Of a stretch of 64,000 bases of DNA, positions 44,325 through 56,203 are shown one piece after another. The position numbers and the translations under genes are program-made. The notes beneath the pieces are model-generated. The model was given only the letters and a program-made list of their open reading frames with translations. It was not told where the DNA came from and did no database searches. The stretch's first letter is position 1. Each line of letters opens with the position of its first letter. The stretch comes from Marinibacterium anthonyi (GTDB lineage: Bacteria > Pseudomonadota > Alphaproteobacteria > Rhodobacterales > Rhodobacteraceae): NCBI GenBank assembly GCA_003217735.2, contig CP031585.1, positions 2,715,501-2,779,500 on the forward strand, written 5' to 3'.

Positions 44325-45773
44325 TCAATAGCCCGCGACAAGCCCCAGGATGTCATCCACCGAGGAATGGCCAAGCAGCGTCAGCGAGTGATCGGGCGTG
44401 AAACTCAGGACCAGTGTCCCGTCCACGACGTCGGCGGCGGCCGTTATGTCCTGCGCGGACAATGTCGCGCCCGATGCGAAGCGGTTCGAAATCAGCAGAA
44501 TATCCTCCGACGTCAGGTCGTTGACCACGTCATGGCCGCTGCTGAAGCGGAACGTGTCCGCGCCGTTCCCCCCGATCAGGGTGTCATCGCCGTCGTCTCC
44601 GGTCAGCATGTCCATCCCTGCGCCGCCCATCAGGATGTCGTTGCCGCCACGCCCCCGGATCACGTCGTCCCCGCCCAGGCCCTTCAGCTTGGTCGCCCCG
44701 TCGTCGCCGCGCAACACATCCGTCCTGTCGGTCGCGGCGACGATCTCGATGGCGATGAAGGTATCGCCGGCGGCCTCGCCGGTGGACAGCGTCGCGTCGC
44801 CCATGTCGATGTGAAGCGCCCCGGTGGCGGTCGAATAGCTTGCGATGTCGCGGCCCGCGCCCCCGTCAAGCACGTCGGCCCCCGCGCCGCCGCGCAGGAT
44901 GTCGTTGCCGTCCAGCCCCACAAGCCGGTCGTCGCCCGCGCGCCCGACCAGCACATCGGCGCCGGCGCCGCCCTTCAGACGATTGCCGTCGGCCGATCCG
45001 AAGATCGTGTCGTCGCCATCCGTGCCCACGGCGTTCTCGATGCTCACCAGCACGTCGCCGAACGCCGCACCGCCGTTGCGGGCGGAATTGGCCAGATCGA
45101 CGGTGACATGGGATCGTGCCGCGTTCTGCCCGGCGGTATAGTCCACCGTGTCCCGTCCGCGCCCGCCATCAAGGATGTCCGCGCCGTAGGTGATTATTTC
45201 GACGAACCGGTCATTGCCCGGCCCGGTCGCGACCACGTCCGCGGCATCTGTCCCGTAGACGGTGTCCGCCTCGTCGATCTGCACACCCGGCATGTCCGTG
45301 AAGGCGATCGTGCCGCCATCTTCATACCCGCCCCCCGCGGTCCGCATCCTCCCCGAAGCCAGCAGGCTCTCGAAGGCGTACAGCTGATCTTCGATCGGCA
45401 GATCCGAAAAGTCGGGCAGGGGATCGCCGCCAACCGGGATAAACAGATCCTCGGTGCTGCCGGAATACCCGTCCCCGTCGAAGAACGACCGCGATTCATG
45501 GATCGAGAACAGAAAGGTCGTTCCGCCGTCCCAATCAAAGCGCATGATCCCGCTGATATCGTAATAGGAATACCAGTCGAAGACATCGCCCCAGTCGAAG
45601 CCCGGATAGGTCAGTTCGCCGTCTTCGATGGTGAAATGATCCGGGTCGCCTTCCAAGGCGGAGATGTCGAAGGTCTGGTTGAAAAGCCGTGCATAAACCG
45701 TGGATTCGCCCGATGTATAATCGTCATAAACCCCTTGGATGGCATCGTATCCGGTGAACGTATAGACAGTCAT
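44325..45773 (-). CDS. RTX-type calcium-binding protein, paralogue 2
   Basis: A 482-residue relative of the downstream gene. The N-terminal region (MTVYTFTGYDAIQGVYDDY) differs in detail but shares the layout of a short repeat of Thr-Asp-Gly-Glu-Leu strands (FTIEDGELTYPGFDW against FTVTDGELAAPSLDW). The middle has two blocks of nonapeptide repeats separated by non-repeat spacers (ASYSTATGALHIDM), as in the paralogue. The C-terminus ends NRFASGATLSAQD and LVLSFTPDHSLTLLGHSSVDDILGL. About 145 bp separate the two genes, so they may share a transcript. Confidence 0.9.
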   Translation of the reverse strand: MTVYTFTGYDAIQGVYDDYTSGESTVYARLFNQTFDISALEGDPDHFTIEDGELTYPGFDWGDVFDWYSYYDISGIMRFDWDGGTTFLFSIHESRSFFDGDGYSGSTEDLFIPVGGDPLPDFSDLPIEDQLYAFESLLASGRMRTAGGGYEDGGTIAFTDMPGVQIDEADTVYGTDAADVVATGPGNDRFVEIITYGADILDGGRGRDTVDYTAGQNAARSHVTVDLANSARNGGAAFGDVLVSIENAVGTDGDDTIFGSADGNRLKGGAGADVLVGRAGDDRLVGLDGNDILRGGAGADVLDGGAGRDIASYSTATGALHIDMGDATLSTGEAAGDTFIAIEIVAATDRTDVLRGDDGATKLKGLGGDDVIRGRGGNDILMGGAGMDMLTGDDGDDTLIGGNGADTFRFSSGHDVVNDLTSEDILLISNRFASGATLSAQDITAAADVVDGTLVLSFTPDHSLTLLGHSSVDDILGLVAGY

Positions 45774-45999
45774 TTACTCGTACCCTCAATCGCCAAGGCC
45801 CCGCGTGTTGAGGGCAGTTCTGGTAATCGGGCCAATTTTTAACCCGACGATGCAAAAAGTCCAGAAAAGTGGGCGATTTCAATTCTTCCTCCCGGTATTC
45901 GCCCGAACCGTCGCCACGGGGCGCGGAATACCGCATCGCCGCGCACACATTTGCGGGAGAGCATTGGCGGCGCGCCCGCAAGAGCCTATCTTCGTGCCC

Positions 46000-46842
46000 A
46001 TGATCGCATCTCTCCGCACCCCCGCCCGCATCGCCGGCGCCGCCTGCGTGGCCCTGGCCCTTTCCATCCTGCCGGCTTCGGCCGCCAACCGCGACCAGGT
46101 CGAGGCGTTCCTCGAGGTCACCGGCTTCGACGTCTCGCTTGAAAGCCTGAAATTCTCGGCCGAGGATGCGCCGAAGATGCTGGGCATCGATGCCGGTGTC
46201 TTCGGCTACAGCTGGAAGAAGCTGACCGGCGACATCTTCGACGTGGCGCTGATGCACGACATGGCCGTCGACATGCTTGAAGAGACGCTGGACGACGACA
46301 AGCTGTCCCATGCCGCCGACTTCTATGCCTCCGACCTGGGCCAGCGGCTGGTCGCAACCGAAAACGCCGCGCACATGGACAACAACGACGACCAGAAGCG
46401 CGAGGAAGGCGAAGCGCTGGTCGCCAAGATGGTCGAAACCGGTTCGCCCCGGCTCGGGATGTTCAAGCGCATGAACGCCGCCATCGACGGCTCCGGCTCG
46501 GCCGTGCGCGCGATGCAGGAAGTCCAGATGCGCTTCCTGATGGCCGCCGCCTCGGCCGGCGTGATCGAACTCAAGATGGACCCGGCCGAGATCGAGGCGA
46601 TGATGAAGAAGCAGGAACCCCAGCTGCGCATGGCCGTCGCCGAATCCGCGCTGGCCAATTCGGCTTATGTCTATCGTGACTTTTCCGACGAAGAGGTCGA
46701 AGCTTACACCAAGGCGCTGGAAGACCCGGTGATGATGGAGGTGTACGAGCTGATGAACGCGATCCAGTACGAGATCATGGCCAACCGCTTCGAAGCCCTT
46801 GCGGGGCGCATGTCCGAACTCGACCCCGGCCAGGACATCTGA
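46000..46842 (+). CDS. Periplasmic DUF2059-type protein, first copy
   Basis: A 280-residue exported protein with signal peptide (residues 1-28, ending LPASAA). The rest is helical and includes a DUF2059-like region (DFSDEEVEAYTKALEDPVMM). The start is placed at ATG 46000; the frame is open to 45805 but contains no leader-like sequence there. The next gene overlaps it by one base and has the same overall layout, so the two appear to be ancient tandem duplicates. The function of this family is unknown; related proteins occur in the periplasm. Confidence 0.75.
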   Translation: MIASLRTPARIAGAACVALALSILPASAANRDQVEAFLEVTGFDVSLESLKFSAEDAPKMLGIDAGVFGYSWKKLTGDIFDVALMHDMAVDMLEETLDDDKLSHAADFYASDLGQRLVATENAAHMDNNDDQKREEGEALVAKMVETGSPRLGMFKRMNAAIDGSGSAVRAMQEVQMRFLMAAASAGVIELKMDPAEIEAMMKKQEPQLRMAVAESALANSAYVYRDFSDEEVEAYTKALEDPVMMEVYELMNAIQYEIMANRFEALAGRMSELDPGQDI

Positions 46843-47645
46843 TGCGGCGGCTGCTGGCATTCGGACTGGCCCTGTGGCCCGTCCTTGCCAGCGCCGCGCC
46901 CGTCGACGACCTGACGGATGCGCTGCGGCTGCCTGAACTGGCCGTCATGATGCGCGACGAAGGGCTGGTGGATTCCGAGGACCTGCTGCCCGAAGGCCCC
47001 TCGGGCAACGTCCCGGCCACCGCGATGGCCCAGATCGCGGACATCTTCGACCCCGACCGGATTGCCGCGGACATGCGCAAAGCGCTCGCCGACGGTCTGA
47101 GCGACGCCCAGCTGAAGGAGGCCACCGCCTTCTTCGACAGCCCGCCGGGCCGCGCGCTGGTCATGCTGGAACTCATCGCCCGCTCGGCGATATCGGATGC
47201 CGATGTCGAGGCCGCCGCGCGCGCCCGATGGGCCGCCCGCGCCAACGAGGACAGCAAGGAGATCCGCCTGATCAAGCGCTTCGCCGAGGTCAACGCCCTG
47301 GTCGAGCGCAACACCGCCAGCACGATGACCGCCCGCTACCAGTTCCTGCGGGGGCTGGGCGACGGGTCGGGTAACCCGGTGGACGAGGACCAGATCCTGG
47401 CGCAGGTCTGGGGTGGCGCGGAAATGATCCGCGCCGAAACCGAAGACTGGGTGATGGGCTATCTTCTGCTGGCTTACGGCCCGGCCGATCCGGCGGATCT
47501 GCGGGCCTATGTCGACTTTTCGGCGACCGAGGCGGGGCAGGCGGTCAACGCGGCCCTGTTCGACGGCTTCGGGGTGGCGTATGGACGGATCTCCTACGGG
47601 CTGGGCCTGGTCAGCGGGCGCGCCGCGCTGGCGCAGGATCTGTAA
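46842..47645 (+). CDS. Periplasmic DUF2059-type protein, second copy
   Basis: A 267-residue exported protein (signal MRRLLAFGLALWPVLASAA). It shares with the gene before it the helical repeats and the DUF2059-type segment (GLSDAQLKEATAFFDSPPGRALVMLE). The start overlaps the previous stop (TGATG), so translation is coupled. Function unknown. A 280-bp gap with a clear sigma-70-type promoter follows before rplU. Confidence 0.75.
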   Translation: MRRLLAFGLALWPVLASAAPVDDLTDALRLPELAVMMRDEGLVDSEDLLPEGPSGNVPATAMAQIADIFDPDRIAADMRKALADGLSDAQLKEATAFFDSPPGRALVMLELIARSAISDADVEAAARARWAARANEDSKEIRLIKRFAEVNALVERNTASTMTARYQFLRGLGDGSGNPVDEDQILAQVWGGAEMIRAETEDWVMGYLLLAYGPADPADLRAYVDFSATEAGQAVNAALFDGFGVAYGRISYGLGLVSGRAALAQDL

Positions 47646-47727
47646 GGCGGCCTGTCCCGCCTTGATCTTCAGGCCCGCCGGGGGCGTTTGGAGCCGGGAT
47701 TTGAGCCAGGATTTGGGCCAAGGACAG

Positions 47728-47756
47728 TTGACAACCCCTTGGACGGGAGTCATAAG
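47728..47756 (+). promoter_or_regulatory. Promoter of rplU-rpmA
   Basis: TTGACA (47728-47733), 17-bp spacer, CATAAG (47751-47756). Good housekeeping-type promoter, 170 bp before rplU. The long leader may hold a ribosomal-protein control element, but none was recognised. Confidence 0.65.
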
Positions 47757-47926
47757 CCCGCATCCCCGGCCGGATGCCCCGCGCCGGGTTTTGTAGTCAT
47801 TTACGCCCATGACAGGGCGCGCAGTTCGAGGTGACCGTGATCCGCTTCGCCGGGTCGGTCGAAACGTCCGGGATCCGAACAGGATTTCGGGGACCACAGG
47901 ACGCGGCAAGAAAAAGGAAGACACGA

Positions 47927-48313
47927 ATGTTTGCGGTCATGAAGACCGGTGGCAAGCAATACAAGGTCCGCTCGGGCGACGAGCTGCGGATCGAATTGCT
48001 GGCTGCCACTGCGGGTGAGACCATCCAGTTCAACGACGTGCTGATGCTTGGCGGTGACGAAACCGTCGTGGGCGCGCCGATGATCGCGGGTGCCGCCGTG
48101 CAGGCCGAGGTGGTGGATATGGTGAAAGCCGACAAGGTGATCACCTTCGTCAAGCGCCGCCGCAAGCACTCCTCCAAGCGGACCCGTGGTCATCGCCAGA
48201 AGCTGACCCTGGTGCGTATCACCGAAATCCTGACCTCGGGCGCGGATGCGACCGGCGTCAAGGCCGCCGTCGGCGCGGGCTCCGCCCCCGCCGCGCAGGC
48301 CGCCGAAGCGTAA
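47927..48313 (+). CDS. rplU: 50S ribosomal protein L21
   Basis: L21 binds 23S rRNA on the large subunit. The product begins MFAVMKTGGKQYKVRSGDELRIE and shows the conserved KRRRKHSSKRTRGHRQKLTLVRI block. An alphaproteobacterial Ala-rich tail (VGAGSAPAAQAAEA) follows. The start at 47927 is supported by AAAAGGAAG upstream; the longer frame from 47831 is an artefact. It is followed by rpmA after 12 nt. Confidence 0.97.
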   Translation: MFAVMKTGGKQYKVRSGDELRIELLAATAGETIQFNDVLMLGGDETVVGAPMIAGAAVQAEVVDMVKADKVITFVKRRRKHSSKRTRGHRQKLTLVRITEILTSGADATGVKAAVGAGSAPAAQAAEA

Positions 48314-48325
48314 GGAGACACCAGC

Positions 48326-48595
48326 ATGGCACATAAAAAAGCAGGCGGTTCATCCCGTAACGGTCGCGACTCCGCTGGCCGTCGCCTTGGTGTGAAGCTG
48401 TACGGTGGCCAGTCGGCCATCGCCGGCAACATCATCGTGCGTCAGCGCGGCACCAAGTTCTGGCCGGGCGAAGGCGTGGGCATGGGCAAGGATCACACCA
48501 TCTTTGCCACCACCGAAGGCGCCGTGACCTTCCAGAAGGGTCTGAAGGGTCGAACCTTCATTTCGGTCCTGCCGCTGGCGGAGGCCGCCGAGTAA
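48326..48595 (+). CDS. rpmA: 50S ribosomal protein L27
   Basis: L27 reaches the peptidyl-transferase centre of the ribosome. The 89-residue product has the typical start [20 protein letters not shown] and the [18 protein letters not shown] block. It starts directly with MAHKK, as expected for a form that needs no N-terminal cleavage. It forms an operon with rplU and ends at a strong terminator. Confidence 0.97.
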   Translation: MAHKKAGGSSRNGRDSAGRRLGVKLYGGQSAIAGNIIVRQRGTKFWPGEGVGMGKDHTIFATTEGAVTFQKGLKGRTFISVLPLAEAAE

Positions 48596-48628
48596 GCCGG
48601 AACCTGACCGAGGTTTGAAAACACCCAG

Positions 48629-48657
48629 GGGATCGGCGGAACCGCCGGTCCCTTTTT
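48629..48657 (+). terminator. Rho-independent terminator after rpmA
   Basis: GGGATCGGCGG, loop AA, CCGCCGGTCCC followed by TTTTT. Clear stem with U-run. Confidence 0.9.
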
Positions 48658-48884
48658 CGTTTGCCGACACCGATGTCCTGGCACCCTGTCCGGACCGGTT
48701 TTTTCCGATCCGCCCACCGCGGGTCTTTACCGGTTGGAAACCCCGGAAGGTGCAAGGATGGCGTGGGGGCAGGGCCCGCGTCAGCGGGCCAGGCGGTCGT
48801 GGGACCTTGCAGCGCGCGGGTTCCGGACTGATATGAGTGAAGAGGGGGCAGGCCGGCGGCCGCGCCCCGGCAGGGAGTAAGACG

Positions 48885-51683
<2,799 letters not shown>

Positions 51684-51721
51684 TGGGGCGCTGCAGCCGG
51701 CCATTTTCGCCTGACTGCGGC

Positions 51722-51742
51722 TTCTTCTTGGTCTAAATACCG
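51722..51742 (-). repeat. Dispersed intergenic repeat, copy B
   Basis: On the minus strand GGTATTTAG then ACCAAGAAGAAG, 19 of 21 positions equal to copy A at 49476-49496. It lies in the proB-proA gap. Confidence 0.6.
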
Positions 51743-51803
51743 CAACACCGACGCCCGCCACGGGCGCCACCGTTTGACAGACTGGAAAACAGGGGAAAGG
51801 CCG

Positions 51804-53069
51804 ATGAAAGATCACGACGACATCCAGGCCCTCATGGCCAATATCGGAACGCGCGCGAAAGCCGCCGCAGCCGAGCTGGCCTTCGCCCCAGCCGACCAGA
51901 AGGACAAGGCGCTGAATGCCGCCGCCGATGCGGTCTGGGCACACAGGGCCGACATCCTGGCCGCCAATGAACAGGATATGGTCTACGGCGCCGAAAAGGG
52001 CCTGACGCCCGCCCTGATGGACCGGCTGAAGCTGAGCGAAGACCGCATCCGATCCATCGTCGACGGCCTGCGCGCGGTGGCGGGCCAGACCGATCCGGTC
52101 GGCGAAATCCTGTCGGAATGGGACATGGACAGCGGCATTCACATCCAGCGCGTCCGCACGCCGCTTGGCGTGATCGGCGTGATCTATGAAAGCCGGCCCA
52201 ACGTGACGGCGGATGCCGGGGCGCTGTGCTTGAAATCCGGCAACGCGGTGATCCTGCGCGGTGGCTCGGAAAGCTTCCATTCGTCCGGCGCGATCCATGC
52301 CTGCCTGGTCGAAGGCCTCAAGGCCGCCGGCCTGCCCGAAGACGCGATTCAGCGCGTGCCCACCCGCGACCGCGCCGCCGTCTCCGAAATGCTGACCATG
52401 ACCGACACGATCGACGTGATCGTGCCGCGCGGCGGCAAGGGGCTTGTCGGCCTGGTTCAACGCGAGGCGCGGGTGCCCGTCTTTGCCCACCTGGAAGGCA
52501 TCGTGCATATCTACATCGACGCCGCCGCCGACCCGGAAAAGGCGCTGAAGGTGGTGCTGAACGCCAAGACCCGGCGCACCGGCATCTGCGGGGCGGCGGA
52601 ATGCCTGCTGATCCACCGCGCGCTGGTCGACACGATCGGGCAGGGGGTGATCCGCGCGCTGCTGGATGCGGGTGTCGAGGTGCGCGCCGATGCCGCGCTT
52701 CAGAAGATCAAGGGCACCGTGCCGGCCACGGCCGAGGATTGGGGACGCGAATACCTCGACATGATCGTCGCCGCCCGGGTGGTCGACGACGTGGACGCGG
52801 CCATCGCCCATATCCGCACATACGGCAGCCAGCACACCGATTGCATCCTGACCGAGGATGACGCCGTCGCCGCCCGGTTCTTCCAGCGGCTCGACAGCGC
52901 GATCCTGATGCGCAACGCCTCGACCCAGTTCGCCGATGGCGGCGAATTCGGCATGGGGGCGGAAATCGGCATCGCCACGGGCAAAATGCATGCCCGCGGC
53001 CCGGTCGGCGCGGCGCAGCTGACCAGCTTCAAGTATCTGGTCACCGGCGACGGCGCGGTCCGCACGTAG
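51804..53069 (+). CDS. proA: Gamma-glutamyl phosphate reductase
   Basis: ProA reduces gamma-glutamyl phosphate to the semialdehyde, the second step of proline synthesis. The 421-residue product is an aldehyde-dehydrogenase-fold enzyme with NADP-binding motif ([14 protein letters not shown]), the active-site Cys in [13 protein letters not shown] and [24 protein letters not shown] near the end. The start at 51804 has GGGGAAAGG upstream; 51774 is too early. It follows proB in the same operon. Confidence 0.96.
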   Translation: MKDHDDIQALMANIGTRAKAAAAELAFAPADQKDKALNAAADAVWAHRADILAANEQDMVYGAEKGLTPALMDRLKLSEDRIRSIVDGLRAVAGQTDPVGEILSEWDMDSGIHIQRVRTPLGVIGVIYESRPNVTADAGALCLKSGNAVILRGGSESFHSSGAIHACLVEGLKAAGLPEDAIQRVPTRDRAAVSEMLTMTDTIDVIVPRGGKGLVGLVQREARVPVFAHLEGIVHIYIDAAADPEKALKVVLNAKTRRTGICGAAECLLIHRALVDTIGQGVIRALLDAGVEVRADAALQKIKGTVPATAEDWGREYLDMIVAARVVDDVDAAIAHIRTYGSQHTDCILTEDDAVAARFFQRLDSAILMRNASTQFADGGEFGMGAEIGIATGKMHARGPVGAAQLTSFKYLVTGDGAVRT

Positions 53070-53072
53070 GCC

Positions 53073-53723
53073 TTAGAACCCGATCTCGATCGAGGTGGCG
53101 GCGGTATGGATCTCCAGCCGCCGCCCGGTTTCCTTTGCCGCCGCTGGCAGCAAGGCGAACTGCACCAGCGCCGGCGTGATATCGGCGCCGGCCGCCGGAT
53201 CGCTCAGCCCGGCCCACAGCACCGGGTCGATCACCAGCCGGTCCGCCACGCCCGCCACGGCCCAATCCGTTCCCTGCCGTTCGATCCGCACCGTGCCGCC
53301 ATAAGGCATTGCCGTTTCAAGACATTGCACCGCCAGCAGCGCCAGCCGCACGTCGCTTCGGCGCTGCGCTTCCAGCGGCGTCCATTCGACATTCAGACGC
53401 CCGCCCGCGGTGATGTCGCGCAGCACGCCGGCCACCTCGGACCGGGCGATCTGCATCTCGCCGGCCGCGCCGTAAGCCAGGCGAAAGAACCGGATCCGCG
53501 CCTCGGCATTGGACACGCTGTCCGCGATCAGCCCCATTTCCGGCCCCGACACGGCGCCGGCCATGTCCAGCAGTTCCAGCCCGTTGTGAATGGCCCCGAT
53601 CGGGCTGATCAGGTCGTGACAGATACGCGACCCTATCAGCGCCGCAAGATTGTGGTTACCCTCATCCCCATGCATGATCTCTCCCCCAACTCGATCCCTG
53701 ATCCGTTCCCTGACCTGATCCAT
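53073..53723 (-). CDS. chpT: Histidine phosphotransferase ChpT
   Basis: ChpT passes phosphate from CckA to CtrA and CpdR in the alphaproteobacterial cell-cycle relay. The product (216 residues, or 200 from an internal ATG at 53675) has the dimerisation helical hairpin with the phospho-His in GSRICHDLISPIGA, followed by a degenerate ATPase-like domain without nucleotide-binding boxes. The motif and layout are diagnostic. It lies convergent to proA with only 3 nt between the stops and divergent from a small DUF3553 gene. Confidence 0.92.
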   Translation of the reverse strand: MDQVRERIRDRVGGEIMHGDEGNHNLAALIGSRICHDLISPIGAIHNGLELLDMAGAVSGPEMGLIADSVSNAEARIRFFRLAYGAAGEMQIARSEVAGVLRDITAGGRLNVEWTPLEAQRRSDVRLALLAVQCLETAMPYGGTVRIERQGTDWAVAGVADRLVIDPVLWAGLSDPAAGADITPALVQFALLPAAAKETGRRLEIHTAATSIEIGF

Positions 53724-53752
53724 TGCCGCACCGCCTTCCCCGGAGAATACCC

Positions 53753-53938
53753 GTGACCAACCTCAATTCCATCCTCGAACCTGGCATGCTCGTGCGCCAT
53801 CCGGATTTTCCCGACTGGGGCACCGGCCAGGTCCAGTCCAATATCGCCGGCAAGGTCACCGTGAACTTCCGCGAGGCCGGGAAGGTGGTGATCGACAGTA
53901 CCCGCATCGGACTTCTGCCCGTCTTTGATGACCGATGA
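53753..53938 (+). CDS. DUF3553 protein
   Basis: A 61-residue protein starting with GTG at 53753 (GGAG 9 nt upstream). The sequence LEPGMLVRHPDFPDWGTGQVQSN and VTVNFREAGKVVID is the full DUF3553 domain, a small beta-barrel module similar to the end of some helicase and RNA polymerase-binding proteins. It is a free-standing copy between chpT and olsB. A role in nucleic acid or polymerase binding is only inferred. Confidence 0.85.
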   Translation: MTNLNSILEPGMLVRHPDFPDWGTGQVQSNIAGKVTVNFREAGKVVIDSTRIGLLPVFDDR

Positions 53939-54107
53939 TGGTTACCAAGGGGTTAACACCCGCACGCCTGCGCGGTTAACCCCCAAGTGCCTGCCAAGTG
54001 CCTGTCATGTGCCTGCGCGGCTGATCGCGACGCCCCGCACGGGCAGTTGCACAGGCGCGCGCCCCTGGGGTATCAGCGCGCAACGCAACGAATAGGCCGC
54101 CGCCGAC

Positions 54108-54872
54108 ATGCCTGAGCCAGGCCCGTCCTTCTCCGTCTCCATCGCCGCGACCCAAGCCGATCTGCGTGCCGCCCAGGCGCTGCGCTACGACGTTTTCGTC
54201 CGCGAACTGGGCGGCGGCGGCGCTTTGGTCGACCACGAGAACGGGCTGGAACGCGACGCCTTCGACCCGTTCTTCGACCATATGATCGTGCGCGACGACA
54301 GCACCGGCGCCGTCGTCGGCGTCTACCGCCTGTTGCGCGACGACCAGGCGCGGCAAGCCGGGCAATTCTATTCCGAAGCCGAATACGACCTGACGAAGCT
54401 GCGCCAATCCGGCCGCAGGCTGCTGGAACTGGGCCGGTCCTGCCTGCATCCCGATTACCGGGGCGGGGCGGCCATGTACCACCTCTGGACCGGGCTGGCC
54501 GACTACGTCCAGCGCCACGGGATCGAGATCCTCTTCGGCACCGCCTCCTTCCACGGCACCGACATCGCCGCGCTGGCCGAACCGCTGTCGATGCTGCATC
54601 ACAACCACCTGGCGCCCCCCGACCTGCGCGTGCGCGCGGTCGACGGCCATTTCCAGCCCATGGACCTGATCGCCAGGGACCGGCTGGACCGGCGCCGCGC
54701 CATGCTGGCGGTGCCGGCGCTGATCAAGGCCTACCTGCGCCTGGGCGGCACCGTGGGCGAAGGCGCCTATGTCGATCACGCCTTCAACACCACCGACGTC
54801 TGCCTGGTCATGGACACCGCCCGCATGAACGACCGCCAGAAACGCATCTACACGGGCGCGCGCGCCGGATGA
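54108..54872 (+). CDS. olsB: Ornithine N-acyltransferase OlsB
   Basis: OlsB adds a 3-hydroxy fatty acid to ornithine, the first step of ornithine-lipid synthesis. The 254-residue product has the GNAT-like hemolysin-type fold: ALRYDVFVRELG, DPFFDHMIVRD, LELGRSCLHPDYRGG, FGTASFHGTD and LGGTVGEGAYVDHAFNTTDVCLVMD near the end. The pairing with an olsA-like acyltransferase in a 4-bp overlap supports the assignment. Ornithine lipids replace phospholipids under phosphate limitation. Confidence 0.92.
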   Translation: MPEPGPSFSVSIAATQADLRAAQALRYDVFVRELGGGGALVDHENGLERDAFDPFFDHMIVRDDSTGAVVGVYRLLRDDQARQAGQFYSEAEYDLTKLRQSGRRLLELGRSCLHPDYRGGAAMYHLWTGLADYVQRHGIEILFGTASFHGTDIAALAEPLSMLHHNHLAPPDLRVRAVDGHFQPMDLIARDRLDRRRAMLAVPALIKAYLRLGGTVGEGAYVDHAFNTTDVCLVMDTARMNDRQKRIYTGARAG

Positions 54873-55714
54873 GCGCCACCTGGCGTTCCGATACGCCCCC
54901 CGATCCGGTTCGGATCGGGCCCGCGGGCTACGCGCTGATCGTCCTGCGCGGCTTGCCGCTGGCCATCCTCGTCTTCGGCGGCCTCGGCCTTCACCTCACG
55001 TTGCGCCTGATCGAACGCCCGCTTTACGGGGTCCACCGCCCCTGGACGCCCTACATCACCCAGTTCGTCTGCCGAAACGCCCTGCGCCTTCTGGGCCTCC
55101 GCTTCCGCACGCGGGGCCGGATCATGGCCCATCCCGGCGCATTGGTGGCCAACCATTCCACCTGGCTCGACATCTTCACGCTGAACGCGGCCAAGCGGAT
55201 CTACTTCGTCTCCAAGGCCGAAGTCGCCAGATGGCCGGCCATCGGCTGGCTGGCCCGCGCCACCGGCACCGTCTTCATCGACCGCGATCCGCGCCAGGCC
55301 CGCGACCACAACCGCCTGTTCCAGGACCGGCTCAAGTCCGGGCACAAGCTGCTGTTCTTCCCCGAAGGGACATCGACCGACGGGCAGCGCCTGCTGCCCT
55401 TCCGTACCACCCTGTTCGCGGCCTTCTTCGCGCCAGACCTGCGCGACATCACCTGGATCCAACCTGTCGCCGTCCGCTACACCGCACCCCCGGGCGCCCC
55501 CGCACGGTTCTACGGCTGGTGGGGCGACATGGATTTCGCCACCGACCTGCTCAAGATCCTGGCCCGGCACCCGCAGGGCGCCGTCACCATCACCTATTGC
55601 CCCCCCCTGCGCGTCGCCGACTTTGCCGACCGCAAGGCATTGGCGCGCGCGGCCGAAGACGCCGTGCGCAATCACTTGACAGACCCCGGCCAAACACCGC
55701 ATCCGCACGCCTGA
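54869..55714 (+). CDS. olsA: Lyso-ornithine lipid acyltransferase OlsA
   Basis: OlsA completes ornithine lipid by O-acylation. The 281-residue product is a PlsC-type acyltransferase with a membrane helix near the N-terminus (ALIVLRGLPLAILVFGGLG), the catalytic block LVANHSTWLDIFTL (H-x4-D), the FVSKAEVARWP block, and FFPEGTSTDGQRLLPF. It overlaps olsB as ATGA, so the pair is translationally coupled. A function as general lysophospholipid acyltransferase cannot be excluded from sequence. Confidence 0.9.
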   Translation: MSATWRSDTPPDPVRIGPAGYALIVLRGLPLAILVFGGLGLHLTLRLIERPLYGVHRPWTPYITQFVCRNALRLLGLRFRTRGRIMAHPGALVANHSTWLDIFTLNAAKRIYFVSKAEVARWPAIGWLARATGTVFIDRDPRQARDHNRLFQDRLKSGHKLLFFPEGTSTDGQRLLPFRTTLFAAFFAPDLRDITWIQPVAVRYTAPPGAPARFYGWWGDMDFATDLLKILARHPQGAVTITYCPPLRVADFADRKALARAAEDAVRNHLTDPGQTPHPHA

Positions 55715-55739
55715 CCATTCAACCGGAGGCCGACCTTCC

Positions 55740-56189
55740 ATGACAGACCCCGTCCGCATCGTCCTGTCCAGCGACCACGCCGCCATCCCGCTGCGCCAGG
55801 CGATCCTCAAACATATCGAGGAAAAAGGTTACAAAGCCGTGGACATCGGCCCCGTGACCCCCGAAAGCACCCATTACCCGATGCACGGCGAAGCCGCCGC
55901 GCGCCGCGTGGCCTCGGGCGATTGCCAGCTTGGCATCATCCTGTGCGGCACGGGGCAGGGGATCATGATGGCCGCCAACAAGGTCGGCGGCATCCGCTGC
56001 GGCGTCTGCTGCGACACGTTTTCGGCCCGGATGATCCGCCAGCACAACAACGCCAACATGCTGTCCATCGGCGCGCGCGTCGTGGGCGAAGGCCTGGCGC
56101 TGGATATCGTCGACGCCTTCCTGGACGCCGAATTCGAAGGCGGCCGCCACGCCACCCGCACCGACATGATCGACGCGATTCAAGGCTGA
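55740..56189 (+). CDS. rpiB: Ribose 5-phosphate isomerase B
   Basis: RpiB interconverts ribose 5-phosphate and ribulose 5-phosphate. The 149-residue product has the family start RIVLSSDHAAIPLRQAI, the motif YPMHGEAAARRVASG, the phosphate loop with the catalytic Cys in ILCGTGQGIMMAANK and NNANMLSIGARVVG. It begins 25 nt after olsA with AACCGGAGG upstream. Some RpiB-like proteins act on other sugar phosphates, including allose phosphate. Confidence 0.93.
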   Translation: MTDPVRIVLSSDHAAIPLRQAILKHIEEKGYKAVDIGPVTPESTHYPMHGEAAARRVASGDCQLGIILCGTGQGIMMAANKVGGIRCGVCCDTFSARMIRQHNNANMLSIGARVVGEGLALDIVDAFLDAEFEGGRHATRTDMIDAIQG

Positions 56190-56203
56190 GACGGCGGGAG
56201 ACC

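Noticed and set aside
42725-45773. Complete type I secretion locus
   Set aside because: No ABC exporter ATPase is adjacent; the HlyD-type protein at 38645 pairs with a small membrane protein, not with an RTX exporter.
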